Source: Pyxidicoccus caerfyrddinensis
Lineage (GTDB): Bacteria; Myxococcota; Myxococcia; Myxococcales; Myxococcaceae
Reading direction: 5' to 3'
DNA length: 64,000 bases
Assembly: GCF_010894405.1 (NCBI RefSeq)
Contig: NZ_JAAIYA010000012.1
Coordinates: 197,444 to 261,443, forward strand
Below are positions 11,501 through 20,313 of this stretch, piece by piece. Position numbers and translations under genes: made by a program. The notes under the pieces are model-generated. The model made no database searches. It was given only the letters and a program-made list of their open reading frames with translations, and was not told the origin of the DNA. Every line of letters starts with the position of its first letter. The first letter of the stretch is position 1.

Positions 11501-11582
11501 ACGAGACACCCTGGTGCGCGTGGTGGGGTTGGACCCGTCGTACCTCCCCGCCAAGCGGATGCTCTACCAATTGGAACGGTGA
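8559..11582 (+). CDS. Zinc-ribbon, single-pass membrane TPR protein
   Basis: 1007 residues. The N-terminus is an MJ0042-type zinc ribbon (C5, C8, C28, C31), followed by an Ala/Pro-rich linker, a second four-Cys cluster (about residues 217-240, CRSCGK then CDACR), and repeated PEPRS motifs. One transmembrane helix lies near 363-386. The rest (about 407-1007) is helical TPR-type repeat sequence, probably in the periplasm. The plan resembles other myxobacterial zinc-ribbon/TPR proteins of unknown role that may be adaptor or envelope-assembly proteins. It sits 3 bp after purH and 7 bp before purD, so it is cotranscribed with purine genes without an obvious purine role. Confidence 0.85.
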   Translation: MRIVCQKCAAAYAIDDRLITAKGVRAQCPRCRHLQLVRRDPTAAPAAGAPAPTPQPAAPATPAPPTPEAAPAAAPAADDLFGDFGSPPPAAAAPPRPAPAAAPPRPAAAAPPRPAQGGGGAPGSDLFSDFGAMPSPSPASAPPVDPFAAPGLASPAASGAAAAEDPLLDFLGPPPSAPPDSVTRVPATPVVPPPGGASAPRAASPAASAGKPATAGCRSCGKALTDSFDQALGICDACRQRQPAAAASPGPAPAASEGADFLPQMTTLEAGSASASPLPPEPRSAPRASAAPALGAEPRSNSSPRIPISTDIIPDMGPEPRSGPRAAAPSMGPEPRSGARNSTISAVRTGTAQLPSVGRASGGRRGVLAGVLAVVLLGGGAGAYFLYAKHQEGVRRNAQPPAPPPVPEAVQASLSRWKLKYLEELTGTTSAEKLTEGQQQLARDERFAYGEAEESFQQALLLDPQSDAAIAGYVQALALGRGSGMDDATFQEASALVEAAQTRSGRTAPLLLANANLLLSRSRQPERMEQARKLAEELLALSDISDAQKAEAHLVLGRAFLSTSRELARTHFDDAQKLAPDLKRVAYYRALAHESAGEYSLALDTLRKRLAANPGDWDSLAATSRIYQEVGEHGEARKLYEARVKADATELRALLPLAMLRYQSEDNPTAAVRELRALLKNRSRYDSPEVAEVLVHLASAQRSANDADGAAKSAEEALTLVKGLPEAHLQVFLVALGRRDAARAREHFTGFRGRLDDAALEKVLEGRLLLLEKKPAEAVERFQEAVRLDGRRLDAQLLAGVASASAKRRDDAFRALNPALQSDPMRLAPRPVATRFWLRPRDTVEGVEGAILALAEGPEDPSPLLYEGLLRFHQGDVDAAERHFRDVLEVDANNAAALAYRSLIALKRGNTSEAKALGARAAEEGRQMPIAHLALGLALADSRQVEPAKRSLRDALQLAPGLLSAQARLAELEAPQRRDVARDTLVRVVGLDPSYLPAKRMLYQLER

Positions 11583-11589
11583 GGTGGAT

Positions 11590-12849
11590 GTGAAGGTCCT
11601 GCTGCTCGGTTCCGGAGGCCGTGAGCACGCGCTCGCGTGGAAGCTGTCCCAGAGCCCCCGGCTCACCCGGCTGCTGTGCGGCCCCGGCAACCCGGGCACC
11701 GCGCGGCTGGCCACCAACGTCCCGGTGCACGCCGAGGTGCCGGACGAGGTGGTGGCGCTGGCGAAGCGCGAGGCGGTGGACCTGGTGGTGGTGGGGCCGG
11801 AGGCGCCGCTGGTGGCGGGCGTGGCGGACGCGCTGGCGAAGGCCGGCATCCCCTGCTTCGGCCCGGTGGCGGGCGCGGCCCTCATCGAGGGCTCCAAGGC
11901 CTTCGCGAAGGAAATCATGGCCGAGGCGGGCGTGCCCACCGCGGCCTTCCGCACCTTCACGGACGTGGCCCAGGCGGAGGCCTACGCGGTGGAGCAGGGC
12001 CGCATCGTCGTCAAGGCGGACGGGCTGGCCGCGGGCAAGGGTGTCATCGTGGCGCACGACGTGGAGGCCGCCCGCGCGGCGGTGCGCGCGGTGGGTGCCA
12101 TGGGCGCGGCGGGCCAGACGATGGTCCTGGAGGAGCTGCTGGAGGGCGAGGAGGTCTCCGCCATGGCCCTGTGCGACGGCGAGCGCTACGTCATGCTGCC
12201 GCTGTCGCAGGACCACAAGCGGGTGGGCGACGGGGACACGGGGCCCAACACCGGCGGCATGGGCGCGTACAGCCCCGCGCCCTTCCTGACCGACGCGCAG
12301 CTGGCCGAGGTGGGGGAGCGCGTCGTCGCCCCGACGCTGGCCGTGCTGCGTCGGCGCGGAATACCGTTCCGGGGCGTGCTGTATGCGGGGCTGATGCTCA
12401 CGCGCAGCGGGCCGAAGGTGCTGGAGTTCAACGCGCGCTTCGGCGACCCGGAGACGCAGGTGCTGATGATGCAGTTGGGCGAGGACCTGCTGCCACTGGT
12501 GGACGCGTGCGCGCGGGGCCGGCTGGAGCCTCGGCCGCTGGTGTCCAACCCGGGCGCTTCGGTGGGCGTGGTGCTGGCCGCGCAGGGCTACCCGGATGCG
12601 CCGAAGAAGGGCCAGCGCATCGACGGGCTGGACGCGGTGCCGGCGGACGCCATGGTGTTCCTCGCGGGCGTGGAGGCGAAGCACGGCGCGCTGGTGACGA
12701 GCGGCGGCCGGGTGCTGACGGTGTGCGCGCGAGGGGACAACCTCGCGAGTGCGCGTGAGAAGGCCTACGCGGCGGCGGAGGCGGTGCGCTTCGAGGGCAT
12801 GCACTTCCGCCGGGACATCGGCGCGCGAGGGATGAAGGCCGCACCGTGA
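11590..12849 (+). CDS. purD: Phosphoribosylamine-glycine ligase (GAR synthetase)
   Basis: An ATP-grasp ligase of purine synthesis that joins glycine to phosphoribosylamine. It has the conserved N-terminus KVLLLGSGGREHALAWKL, the ATP-grasp region KADGLAAGKGV and the family motif NTGGMGAYSPAPF. The 419 residues match the usual length of about 425. The GTG at 11590 was chosen because it gives the standard N-terminus and has GAGGTG just upstream; a GTG two codons earlier is possible. The stop overlaps the start of lptF as GTGA, implying translational coupling. Confidence 0.96.
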   Translation: MKVLLLGSGGREHALAWKLSQSPRLTRLLCGPGNPGTARLATNVPVHAEVPDEVVALAKREAVDLVVVGPEAPLVAGVADALAKAGIPCFGPVAGAALIEGSKAFAKEIMAEAGVPTAAFRTFTDVAQAEAYAVEQGRIVVKADGLAAGKGVIVAHDVEAARAAVRAVGAMGAAGQTMVLEELLEGEEVSAMALCDGERYVMLPLSQDHKRVGDGDTGPNTGGMGAYSPAPFLTDAQLAEVGERVVAPTLAVLRRRGIPFRGVLYAGLMLTRSGPKVLEFNARFGDPETQVLMMQLGEDLLPLVDACARGRLEPRPLVSNPGASVGVVLAAQGYPDAPKKGQRIDGLDAVPADAMVFLAGVEAKHGALVTSGGRVLTVCARGDNLASAREKAYAAAEAVRFEGMHFRRDIGARGMKAAP

Positions 12850-13955
12850 ACCGCGTCTCTCGCTACCTGCTCAGGGAGCTGCTGGTGCCGCTCGGGGTGT
12901 GGGTGGCGTTCATGTTCCTGCTCCTGTTCGTCATGCAGTTCCTGCGGGGCACGGATGTGTTGCTGGGCTCCTCGGTGACGCTGGTGGACCTGGGCCGGTT
13001 GATTGCGTACCTGGCGCCGCACTTCCTGATGATGGCGCTGCCCATCGCCTTCCTGCTGGCCATCCTCCTGGGGCTGGGGAGGCTGGGAGAAGACCGGGAG
13101 CTGACGGCGCTCCAGTCGCTGGGCGTGGGGCCGATGCGGCTGCTGGCCGCGCCGATGGGCGTGGCCGCGGCGCTCAGCGCGCTGATGATCCTGATTACCT
13201 CCACCGCGCAGCCCTGGGGGCTCACCGGGGTGAAGGAATTGGTGAGCGAGGTCATCCGGAAGAACGTGGTGGGCGACGTGAAGTCCGGCGTCTTCTACGA
13301 GGACCTCAGTGACTTGACGCTCTACGCGGAGCGGGTGTCCCCGGACGGGCGGTGGACGAACGTGCTGCTGCACGACGACCGCGAGGCGAGCGCGCCGCTG
13401 CTAGTGTTGGCGCACCACGGGCAGGTGGGCGTGAGTGGCAAGGGCGAGGTGCTGCGCTTCGCCCTGGAGGACGGCGAGGTCCACCGCTCCGGGCGCGCGG
13501 GCGAGGACTACAGCGTCATCCACTTCGACAAGTCGGAGATCAGCGTGGGCGTGGGCGTGTCCATGGGCAAGCGCAGCCGCTTCACCTCAGCGAAGGAGGA
13601 GCTGACGCCCGTGGAGTTGATGCAGGCGGCGCATGACGCCGAGGCGCAGGGCGGAGACCCGCGCTCGTTCCGCATGGCGCTGCACAGCCGGCTGGGCAAC
13701 GCGCTGGCGCCCATCGCCTTCGCGCTGCTGGGCACGCCTCTGGCCATCGGCCGCCGGCAGTCGGGGCGGGCCTGGGGCTATCTGCTGACGCTGGGCGGCT
13801 ACGTCCTGTACTACCTGCTGAGCCGCGCTTTCGAGCAGATGGGGCAGAAGGGGAAGCTGCCGGTGGAGTTGGCCGGGCAGCTGGCCAACGTCATCTTCAT
13901 GCTGGTGGGCGCGGTGGCGCTGTACCGCGTGAACCGCTCGGGGACGGTCCGGTGA
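12846..13955 (+). CDS. lptF: LPS export permease LptF
   Basis: A 369-residue YjgP/YjgQ-family permease. There are three N-terminal transmembrane helices (within residues 1-115), a large periplasmic beta-jellyroll region, then three C-terminal helices (from about residue 275). The segment GLGRLGEDRELTALQSLG is the typical cytoplasmic loop that contacts the LptB ATPase. With LptG and LptB it extracts lipopolysaccharide from the inner membrane. No lptB or lptC is in the window. GTG start overlapping the purD stop, and GTGA overlap again with lptG; assignment as F rather than G rests on gene order. Confidence 0.88.
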   Translation: MNRVSRYLLRELLVPLGVWVAFMFLLLFVMQFLRGTDVLLGSSVTLVDLGRLIAYLAPHFLMMALPIAFLLAILLGLGRLGEDRELTALQSLGVGPMRLLAAPMGVAAALSALMILITSTAQPWGLTGVKELVSEVIRKNVVGDVKSGVFYEDLSDLTLYAERVSPDGRWTNVLLHDDREASAPLLVLAHHGQVGVSGKGEVLRFALEDGEVHRSGRAGEDYSVIHFDKSEISVGVGVSMGKRSRFTSAKEELTPVELMQAAHDAEAQGGDPRSFRMALHSRLGNALAPIAFALLGTPLAIGRRQSGRAWGYLLTLGGYVLYYLLSRAFEQMGQKGKLPVELAGQLANVIFMLVGAVALYRVNRSGTVR

Positions 13956-15067
13956 AGGGCACCCTCTTCGGCTACGTGCTGCGCACGTACCTGCGCTTCG
14001 CCCTGGGCATCCTCACGGGGCTGGTCGTCATCTTCGTGGTGGTGGACTTCGTGGACCGCGCGAAGTCGTACACCGGGCCCGGCTGGGTGGAGGCCGCGGC
14101 GAAGCTGTATGCCTACAAGGCGTTGGTGTCGGTGCAGCAACTGGGGCCGGCGGCGCTGCTGCTGGCAGCGGGGACGGCGGTGTCCGCGCTGCGCAAGCAG
14201 GGTGAGGTGACGGCCATCCGCGCCCTGACGTTCGGCCCGTCCGCGCTGTACGTACCCATCCTCGTCTGCTCGCTGTCGGCGTGCGTGGGGCTGGTGGCCT
14301 TCGACGAGTGGGTGGCGACGCACGCGGGACGGCGGGTGGATGAAATCACCACCCAGCGCTTCAACCGCGGAGGCGACTGGCGCTTCTACTACACGCCGAA
14401 GCAGTGGTTCCGGCGGGGGGACCGCATCTTCTTCCTCCGCTCGGGCAGCGCGCAGGACGGCTTCCGTGACGTGTCCATCTTCACGGTGTCGAAGGACTTC
14501 GAGCTGCGCCAGCGCCTGGACGCGGCGGAGATGCACTCGCAGGAGGGCACGCGCTGGCGACTGGTGGACGTGGTGGACCGCAGCTTCCCCGGTGGGGGCC
14601 GCACGTCCGTGAAGCAGCTCGCCGAGGCTGAGTACGACCTGGGCGTGCCGGCCAATGTCTTCCGCATCCGCCCGGGCCGGCCGGAGCAGATGCGCGTGGC
14701 GGAGCTGCGGGAGCAGATTGCCGCGCGCAAGGAAGTGGGGCTCGCGACGCGCCAGTTCGAGCTCGCGCTGCACAACCGGTTCGCCTATCCCATGGCGGCG
14801 TTGCCCGCGGCGCTGCTGGGCGTAGGGTTGGCGCTGCGGACCAATCGCCGCGGTCACCTGACTGCGGCCATCATCGAGGGGCTGCTCACGGCGGTGGCCA
14901 TGTGGGGGCTGATGGTGGTGTGCCGGACGCTGGTGTTGACGGAGCGGCTGTCGCCCTTCGTGGCCGCGTGGATGCCCGCCTTCCTCCTGATGCTGGTGGC
15001 CGGAGCGGTGTGGCTGCGGCGCGAGGGATTGCTGCACCTTCCTCGCGGCCGGGTGCTGGTGAGATAG
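13952..15067 (+). CDS. lptG: LPS export permease LptG
   Basis: A 371-residue partner of LptF with the same plan: N-terminal helices, the loop AVSALRKQGEVTAIRALTFG, a periplasmic jellyroll and three C-terminal helices near residues 275-360. It forms the transmembrane part of the LPS-extracting ABC transporter. Start GTG overlapping lptF by 4 bases; the O-antigen ligase begins 2 bases after its stop. LPS export and O-antigen attachment are therefore genetically coupled here. Confidence 0.88.
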   Translation: MKGTLFGYVLRTYLRFALGILTGLVVIFVVVDFVDRAKSYTGPGWVEAAAKLYAYKALVSVQQLGPAALLLAAGTAVSALRKQGEVTAIRALTFGPSALYVPILVCSLSACVGLVAFDEWVATHAGRRVDEITTQRFNRGGDWRFYYTPKQWFRRGDRIFFLRSGSAQDGFRDVSIFTVSKDFELRQRLDAAEMHSQEGTRWRLVDVVDRSFPGGGRTSVKQLAEAEYDLGVPANVFRIRPGRPEQMRVAELREQIAARKEVGLATRQFELALHNRFAYPMAALPAALLGVGLALRTNRRGHLTAAIIEGLLTAVAMWGLMVVCRTLVLTERLSPFVAAWMPAFLLMLVAGAVWLRREGLLHLPRGRVLVR

Positions 15068-15068
15068 C

Positions 15069-16373
15069 GTGTCGACCCCCATGGCCTCCGCTCCTCCGCC
15101 GACGGTGGATCTACGCCTGCGCCGCGCGGTGGCCGGGGTGCTCGTGTTGTGGGCGGTGGGACTGGTGCTGGCGGAAGTCGTGCTCCAGGTGGCGGCGGGC
15201 GCGGCAGTGCTGCTCGCGGGCGTGCTGGTGGCACGGAAGCGACTGCGGCTGGCGCCTGACGTCCGCGCGTACGTGGTGGCCAGCCTGGCGCTATGCGCGT
15301 GGCAGCTCGTGTCGCCCGCGGTGGCGTTGCTGACGGGCGCGGCGCAGAAGTGGCCGCGGGGCTCGCGCTATGGGCAGGTGCTGGACACGGTGGCGGGCGC
15401 GGCGGTGGCGTGCATCGGCACGGTGGGCGTGCCGTGGATGCTGCTGGCGGCGGTGGTGGCGGGCGGGTGGCTTCTGGCCGCGGCGCTGGGCCTGTTCCAG
15501 AACCGGGTGAAGTGGCCATGGGAGCCGCCCGCGTTCCTCAAGCTGAGCGTCTCGCGCCTGCATGAGAACTTCGGCACGGAAGCCTCCCCGCGCTATGCGG
15601 CAGGAGGCGTCTTCTTCCACCGGCTGCGCTTCGCGCACGGAGCCATCGCCGCGCTGGGGCCGGCGCTGGCGGTGCTGGGCGGCTCGGAGGTGGCGCGGCG
15701 CCGGGCCGTGGCGGGCGTGGTGGTGCTGGGGATGTTGGTGTCCATCTACAACGCCTTCGCGCGGGCGGCGCTGGGCGCGGCGCTGATTGTCAGCGTGGTG
15801 GCGCTGCTGCTGCTCGTGCAGGGTCGGGCGCGCCGGGTGGGGCTGGCGTTGCTGGCCGTGGTGGTGGTGGCGGTGCTGGTGTCACCCGCATGGCGCGCGC
15901 GGCTGGGGAAGGCGGTAGGCAACGTCTACGGGGGCGAGCGCGAGCTGGCCATGTCCGTGGGGTGGATTCTGGTGCGCGAGCACCCGCTGACGGGCGTGGG
16001 CTTCGGCAACCACCGGCCCGCGGCCATGGCCACCGCGGCGCAGACGGGCATCAACGACTTCCTGGCCACCGACTCGCACAACCTCTGGCTGACGGCCTGG
16101 GCGGAGACCGGGCTGGTGGGGCTGGTGCTGCTGGCGGGCATGCACGGCCTGCTGGGACGGGCGCTCATCCGCCGCCACCGCGCGGGCTCATTGGCGGCCA
16201 CGGGCGCGCTGCTGTCGTTCGTGGGCTTCCACGTGCTGTCGCTGGTGCACTACCTGCCGTTCCACTCCAGCGTGCACCTGTCCTTCGCGCTCGTGTGGGG
16301 ACTGGGGCTGTGCGAGGGCAGTGGCGTGCTGCGTGATGGGCCCGACTCAACCGCCACGAGTGCTCGGAGCTGA
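15069..16373 (+). CDS. waaL: O-antigen ligase (WaaL-like)
   Basis: A 434-residue polytopic membrane protein of the Wzy_C superfamily. The large periplasmic loop is recognisable from REHPLTGVGFGNHRP and SHNLWLTAWAETGLVG; H337 in SHNLWL is a good candidate for the catalytic histidine. It would transfer polyprenyl-linked O-antigen to lipid A-core at the outer face of the inner membrane. A Wzy-type polymerase cannot be excluded by sequence alone. The adjoining lptF, lptG, glycosyltransferases and priming enzyme support ligase, and the M. xanthus locus with WaaL and WbaP has, as I recall, the same order. Its 3' end overlaps the opposing glycosyltransferase by 27 bp. Confidence 0.8.
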   Translation: MSTPMASAPPPTVDLRLRRAVAGVLVLWAVGLVLAEVVLQVAAGAAVLLAGVLVARKRLRLAPDVRAYVVASLALCAWQLVSPAVALLTGAAQKWPRGSRYGQVLDTVAGAAVACIGTVGVPWMLLAAVVAGGWLLAAALGLFQNRVKWPWEPPAFLKLSVSRLHENFGTEASPRYAAGGVFFHRLRFAHGAIAALGPALAVLGGSEVARRRAVAGVVVLGMLVSIYNAFARAALGAALIVSVVALLLLVQGRARRVGLALLAVVVVAVLVSPAWRARLGKAVGNVYGGERELAMSVGWILVREHPLTGVGFGNHRPAAMATAAQTGINDFLATDSHNLWLTAWAETGLVGLVLLAGMHGLLGRALIRRHRAGSLAATGALLSFVGFHVLSLVHYLPFHSSVHLSFALVWGLGLCEGSGVLRDGPDSTATSARS

Positions 16374-17453
16374 AGGCGCCTCCAGCACCCGCCGGTACAC
16401 CGCGAGCGTGCGCCGCGCGCAGTCGTCCCAGGTGAAGCGCGCGGCCCGCTCGCGGCCCAGCTCAATCAACTCGCTCCGCAGCACGTCGTCCCGCAGCACG
16501 CGCAGCGTCGTCTCCCGCCACGCCACCGCGTCGTCCGGAGGCAGCTTCAGCGCCGCGGCGCCCACCACCTCCGGCAACGCCGTCGCATCCGCCGCCAGCA
16601 CCGGGCAGCCCGTCGCCATGGCCTCCAGCGCGGGCAGGCCGAAGCCCTCGTACGTCGACGGCAGCAGCAGCGCCGAGGCCGCGCCGTAGAACAGCGGCAT
16701 GTCCGCCTCGGGCAGTTCCTCCAAATCCAGCACGTTCTCGTGCAGCCCCAGCTCGTGCGCCACCGACCCCTTGCCCGCCAGCAGCACCACCGGCACCGGC
16801 AGCTCCGGCGCGATGTGCTTGAGCAGCTTCAGGTTCTTGAAGCGCTTCGCGTTGCCCACCGCCGCCACGTAGCGCGCGGGCAGCTGGTACCGCTCGCGGA
16901 AGGCCTTCGCCTCGCCCGGCGTCGCCGGCTGGAAGCGCGCGTCCACGCCGTTGTAGATGACTTGAAACCGGTACGGCGACAGGTGGAGGTACTTCGCCAG
17001 CTCCTCGCGGGAGAACTCCGACACCGTCACCAGCGCCGACGCCCGCTTCGCCCGCGGCCCCACCACCATGCGGTAGTAGAGGGACTGCACCGGCGTGTAC
17101 TGGTCCGCCAGCGCCAGGTGGTTGGCGTCGTGCAGCGTCGCCACCAGTCGCCCGTCCCAGAACAGCGGCATCGAGAACGAGGTGGCGTGGAACGCGTCCG
17201 GCTTCAGCTTCATCAGGTCCGCGACCAGCGCGGGCTGCTCGAAGGGGGAGAGGAAGCCCGCCCGCGAGCGGTGCAGCGGCATGGGCGGCGTCAGGTCTCC
17301 GAGCCCGTCCGGCAGCCCCTGGGGCGCCACCAGCGCGGTGAAGCGCAAGTCAGGCGCGAGCGCCGGCATCCGCCGCGCCAGTTCCAGCGCGTACCGTGCG
17401 ATTCCATGCAGCCGGCCGCGCACCATGCGCAGGTCGAGGAGGACGTGGGCCAC
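16347..17453 (-). CDS. GT4-family glycosyltransferase
   Basis: A 368-residue two-domain GT-B enzyme. The N-terminal domain begins HVLLDLRMVRGRLHGIARY; the C-terminal GT4 domain carries the E-x7-E type motif EGFGLPALEAMATG (about residues 269-282) followed by CPVLAADATALPEVVG, which binds the sugar nucleotide. It probably adds a sugar to the O-antigen repeat on the cytoplasmic face; donor and acceptor cannot be read from sequence. GTG start. It is divergent from the next glycosyltransferase with only 85 bp between them. Confidence 0.88.
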   Translation of the reverse strand: MAHVLLDLRMVRGRLHGIARYALELARRMPALAPDLRFTALVAPQGLPDGLGDLTPPMPLHRSRAGFLSPFEQPALVADLMKLKPDAFHATSFSMPLFWDGRLVATLHDANHLALADQYTPVQSLYYRMVVGPRAKRASALVTVSEFSREELAKYLHLSPYRFQVIYNGVDARFQPATPGEAKAFRERYQLPARYVAAVGNAKRFKNLKLLKHIAPELPVPVVLLAGKGSVAHELGLHENVLDLEELPEADMPLFYGAASALLLPSTYEGFGLPALEAMATGCPVLAADATALPEVVGAAALKLPPDDAVAWRETTLRVLRDDVLRSELIELGRERAARFTWDDCARRTLAVYRRVLEAPSAPSTRGG

Positions 17454-17538
17454 GGCCCTCGGCGTACCACACGTGGGGCCCTCTTGGGGGGCAGGCGGGC
17501 GAGCGGCCCATCAGTCCTTTCGGAACCGCGCACTCCGG

Positions 17539-18699
17539 ATGGTAGAAGCCCCTCCCGTGAAGGTCGCCCTGGTCCACGATTGGCTCGTCACCCACCGCGG
17601 GGGAGAACGCGTCCTCGACGCGCTCTGCGAAGTCCTCCCGGACGCGGACATCTACACCCTCGTCCACAAGCCCGGCAGCCAGTCTCCGGCCATCGAGTCC
17701 CGCCGCATCTTCACGTCCTTCCTCCAGCGCATCCCCGGCATCCACGCGCGCTACCGGCACTTCCTTCCGCTGATGCCGCGCGCCATCGAAGCCCTGCGCC
17801 TCCAGGACGACTACGACCTGGTCCTCTCCTCCAGCCACTGCGTCGCCAAGGGCCTGCGCACCCCGCCGGGCACGCCGCACCTGAGCTACGTGCACGCGCC
17901 CATGCGGTACATGTGGGACCTCTTCGACGACTACTTCGGCCCGGGCCGCGCGCGGCTGCCCGTGCGCGCCGCCGCCCACGCGGTGCGGCCGTGGCTCCAG
18001 CGGTGGGACCGTCAGACGGCCTCGGGCGTGCACCGCTTCGTCGCCAACAGCCACCACATCGCCGGGAAGATTCAGCGCTTCTGGGGACGTGACGCCTCCG
18101 TCGTCCACCCGCCCGTGGCCCTGGAGCGCTTCGCCCGGCAGCCGCTGGAGGGAGGCGGGCAGGGCGGCTACTTCCTGTGGCTCGGCGCCTTCGCTCCGTA
18201 CAAGCGGCTGGACGTGGCGCTGGAGGCGTTCCGTGAGTTGGGCGCCCCGCTGTGGGTGGTGGGCACGGGCCAGGAGGCTTCGCGCCTCATGTCCGGGCCG
18301 GTGCCGCCGCACATCCGCTTCCTCGGCAACGTCAGCGACGACGCGCTGCCGGGCCTCTACCGCGACGCCCGCGCGCTCATCTTCACGCCCGAGGAGGACT
18401 TCGGCATCACCCCGCTGGAGGCCCAGGCCACCGGCCGCCCCGTCATCGCCTACGGCAAGGGCGGCGTGCTGGAGACGGTGACGTCGCGCACCGGCCTCTT
18501 CTTCTCCGAGCAGACGCCCGCCGCGCTCGCCGCCGCCGTGCGCCAGTTCGAGGCGTGGGAGCCCGGCTTCCGCCCCGAGGACGCTCGCTCGCAGGCCGAG
18601 CGCTTCAGCCGCGCCGCCTTCCAGCGCGCCATGCTCGCCGAAGTGGAGGACCTCCTCAGGCTGGGGAAGTCCTCCCCAGCCCGCGCCGCCGGGGTGTGA
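17539..18699 (+). CDS. GT4-family glycosyltransferase, WbaZ-like
   Basis: A 386-residue GT-B enzyme. The N-terminus KVALVHDWLVTHRGGERVLD followed by FPDADIYTLVHKPG-like text is typical of the WbaZ mannosyltransferase group. The GT4 nucleotide-sugar motif is PEEDFGITPLEAQATGRP (near residue 283). Probable role: extension of the O-antigen unit started by the downstream priming enzyme. The start is ATG 17539; GTG 17557 (giving VKVALVHDW) is the main alternative, and neither has a strong Shine-Dalgarno. Donor specificity is inferred only from similarity recalled by eye. Confidence 0.85.
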   Translation: MVEAPPVKVALVHDWLVTHRGGERVLDALCEVLPDADIYTLVHKPGSQSPAIESRRIFTSFLQRIPGIHARYRHFLPLMPRAIEALRLQDDYDLVLSSSHCVAKGLRTPPGTPHLSYVHAPMRYMWDLFDDYFGPGRARLPVRAAAHAVRPWLQRWDRQTASGVHRFVANSHHIAGKIQRFWGRDASVVHPPVALERFARQPLEGGGQGGYFLWLGAFAPYKRLDVALEAFRELGAPLWVVGTGQEASRLMSGPVPPHIRFLGNVSDDALPGLYRDARALIFTPEEDFGITPLEAQATGRPVIAYGKGGVLETVTSRTGLFFSEQTPAALAAAVRQFEAWEPGFRPEDARSQAERFSRAAFQRAMLAEVEDLLRLGKSSPARAAGV

Positions 18700-18918
18700 C
18701 GCCGCTGTCAGTCGCCCCTCCAGCTTCCGTGGCCCGACACCGTCTCCCACCTCACGCTGTGGGGGAGGGGTCACTGCAACCCATTGGTTTCACGCGTTTT
18801 CCCGTGCTAGGACACGCGCCCGTCACAGGGTGTTGGGCAATTCACGTGCTCGTCGTCATGGGGTGCGAGTCTTGCAGCGGGGTGGGCCGCCCGTTGACCA
18901 GGTTACAGGAGTCCCGCG

Positions 18919-20313
18919 GTGTTCAGTCGTCTCCAGCGGTTCTACACGTCCATCAAGATTGTCGCGGACATGGCGATGCTCGCGGTGGCGTTCGGCCTCG
19001 CGTACGCCACGCGTTTCTCCGGCCTGTTCCCCATCACCGAGGGGATTCCGCCCTGGGACGACACGCTCGTCTCGCTGCTGATGGTGTTGTTCATCTTCCC
19101 GGTGACCTTCAAGCAGTCGCGCCTGTACGCGACGAACCGGGCGCGCACCAACACGGGTGAGGTGTTCGAGGTCTTCAAGTCCACCATCACCGCGACGCTC
19201 ATCCTGGTGGCGGCGACGTACTTCGCGCGCGAGCGCTACTCGCGCCTCACGCTGGTCATCTTCGTCGGCTACGCCTTCGTGCTGGTGACGTGCAACCGGC
19301 TCTTGTTCCGCTGGGTGCTGAGTGAAATCCGCCGGCGCGGCCACAACCTCAAGTCCATCCTCGTCATCGGCGCGGGGGAGCTGGGCCAGCGGGTCATCGA
19401 GACAGTGGAGGGCCACCGCGAGCTGGGCTTCCGCGTGACGGGCGTGCTCACGCTGCGGCCCGAGAAGGTGGGCCAGTACGTGGGCGGCGTGCGCGTCATC
19501 GGCCACGTGGACTCGGTGAATGCGACGCTGGACGCGCAGCCGGTGGACCAGGTCATCATCGCGCTGCCCCTGGAGGACCAGGCGCACGTGAAGCGGTTGA
19601 TGGAGCAGCTGGCGCTGCGCACGGTGGACGTCCGGGTGGTGCCGGACCTGTACCAGTACATCACCCTCTACGGCGGCCTGGAGGAGTTCGGCGGGCTGCC
19701 CATCATCCGCCTCCAGGGCGACCCCATGGAGGGCTGGAGCCGGGTGGCGAAGCGGGCCTTCGACATCCTCTTCGCGCTGGTGGCCATCCTCATCACCTCG
19801 CCGCTGATGCTGGCCACGGCGCTGGCGGTGCGGCTGAGCAGCCGCGGCCCCGTGCTCTTCCGCCAGGAGCGCATGGGCATGGACGGGCGCACCTTCCCCA
19901 TCCTCAAGTTCCGCACCATGCGCGTGGACGCGGAGCACTCCGGTGCGATGATGGCCTGCCCGGGAGACACGCGCCGCACGTCCATTGGCACCTTCCTGCG
20001 CAAGTACTCGCTGGATGAACTGCCCCAGTTCTTCAACGTGCTGCTGGGCGACATGAGCCTCGTGGGCCCGCGCCCCGAGCGCCCCGTCTTCATCGAGGAG
20101 TTCAAGCGGCAGATTCCGCGCTACCACCTGCGTCACAAGGTGAAGGCGGGCATCACCGGCTGGGCGCAGATCAACGGCCTGCGCGGGCAGACTTCCATCC
20201 AGAAGCGCATCGAGTACGACCTGTACTACATCGAGAACTGGTCCCTGCTGATGGACCTGAAGATTCTCGTGCGCACGGCGCTCGGCGGTTTCCTCTCGAA
20301 GAACGCGTACTGA
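18919..20313 (+). CDS. wbaP: Polyprenyl-phosphate sugar-1-phosphate transferase (WbaP/WcaJ type)
   Basis: A 464-residue priming enzyme that moves a sugar-1-phosphate onto undecaprenyl phosphate. Four N-terminal helices (about residues 10-130) precede a Rossmann-like CoA_binding_3 region (ILVIGAGELGQRVIE). The C-terminal bacterial sugar-transferase domain starts KRAFDILFALVAILI and includes GPVLFRQERMG, KFRTMR and the C-terminal LVGPRPERPVF. GTG start with AGGAG 7 bases upstream. The setting (lptFG, ligase, two GTs) points to O-antigen rather than exopolysaccharide priming; EpsZ-type exopolysaccharide enzymes are closely related, so the symbol is tentative. Confidence 0.85.
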   Translation: MFSRLQRFYTSIKIVADMAMLAVAFGLAYATRFSGLFPITEGIPPWDDTLVSLLMVLFIFPVTFKQSRLYATNRARTNTGEVFEVFKSTITATLILVAATYFARERYSRLTLVIFVGYAFVLVTCNRLLFRWVLSEIRRRGHNLKSILVIGAGELGQRVIETVEGHRELGFRVTGVLTLRPEKVGQYVGGVRVIGHVDSVNATLDAQPVDQVIIALPLEDQAHVKRLMEQLALRTVDVRVVPDLYQYITLYGGLEEFGGLPIIRLQGDPMEGWSRVAKRAFDILFALVAILITSPLMLATALAVRLSSRGPVLFRQERMGMDGRTFPILKFRTMRVDAEHSGAMMACPGDTRRTSIGTFLRKYSLDELPQFFNVLLGDMSLVGPRPERPVFIEEFKRQIPRYHLRHKVKAGITGWAQINGLRGQTSIQKRIEYDLYYIENWSLLMDLKILVRTALGGFLSKNAY

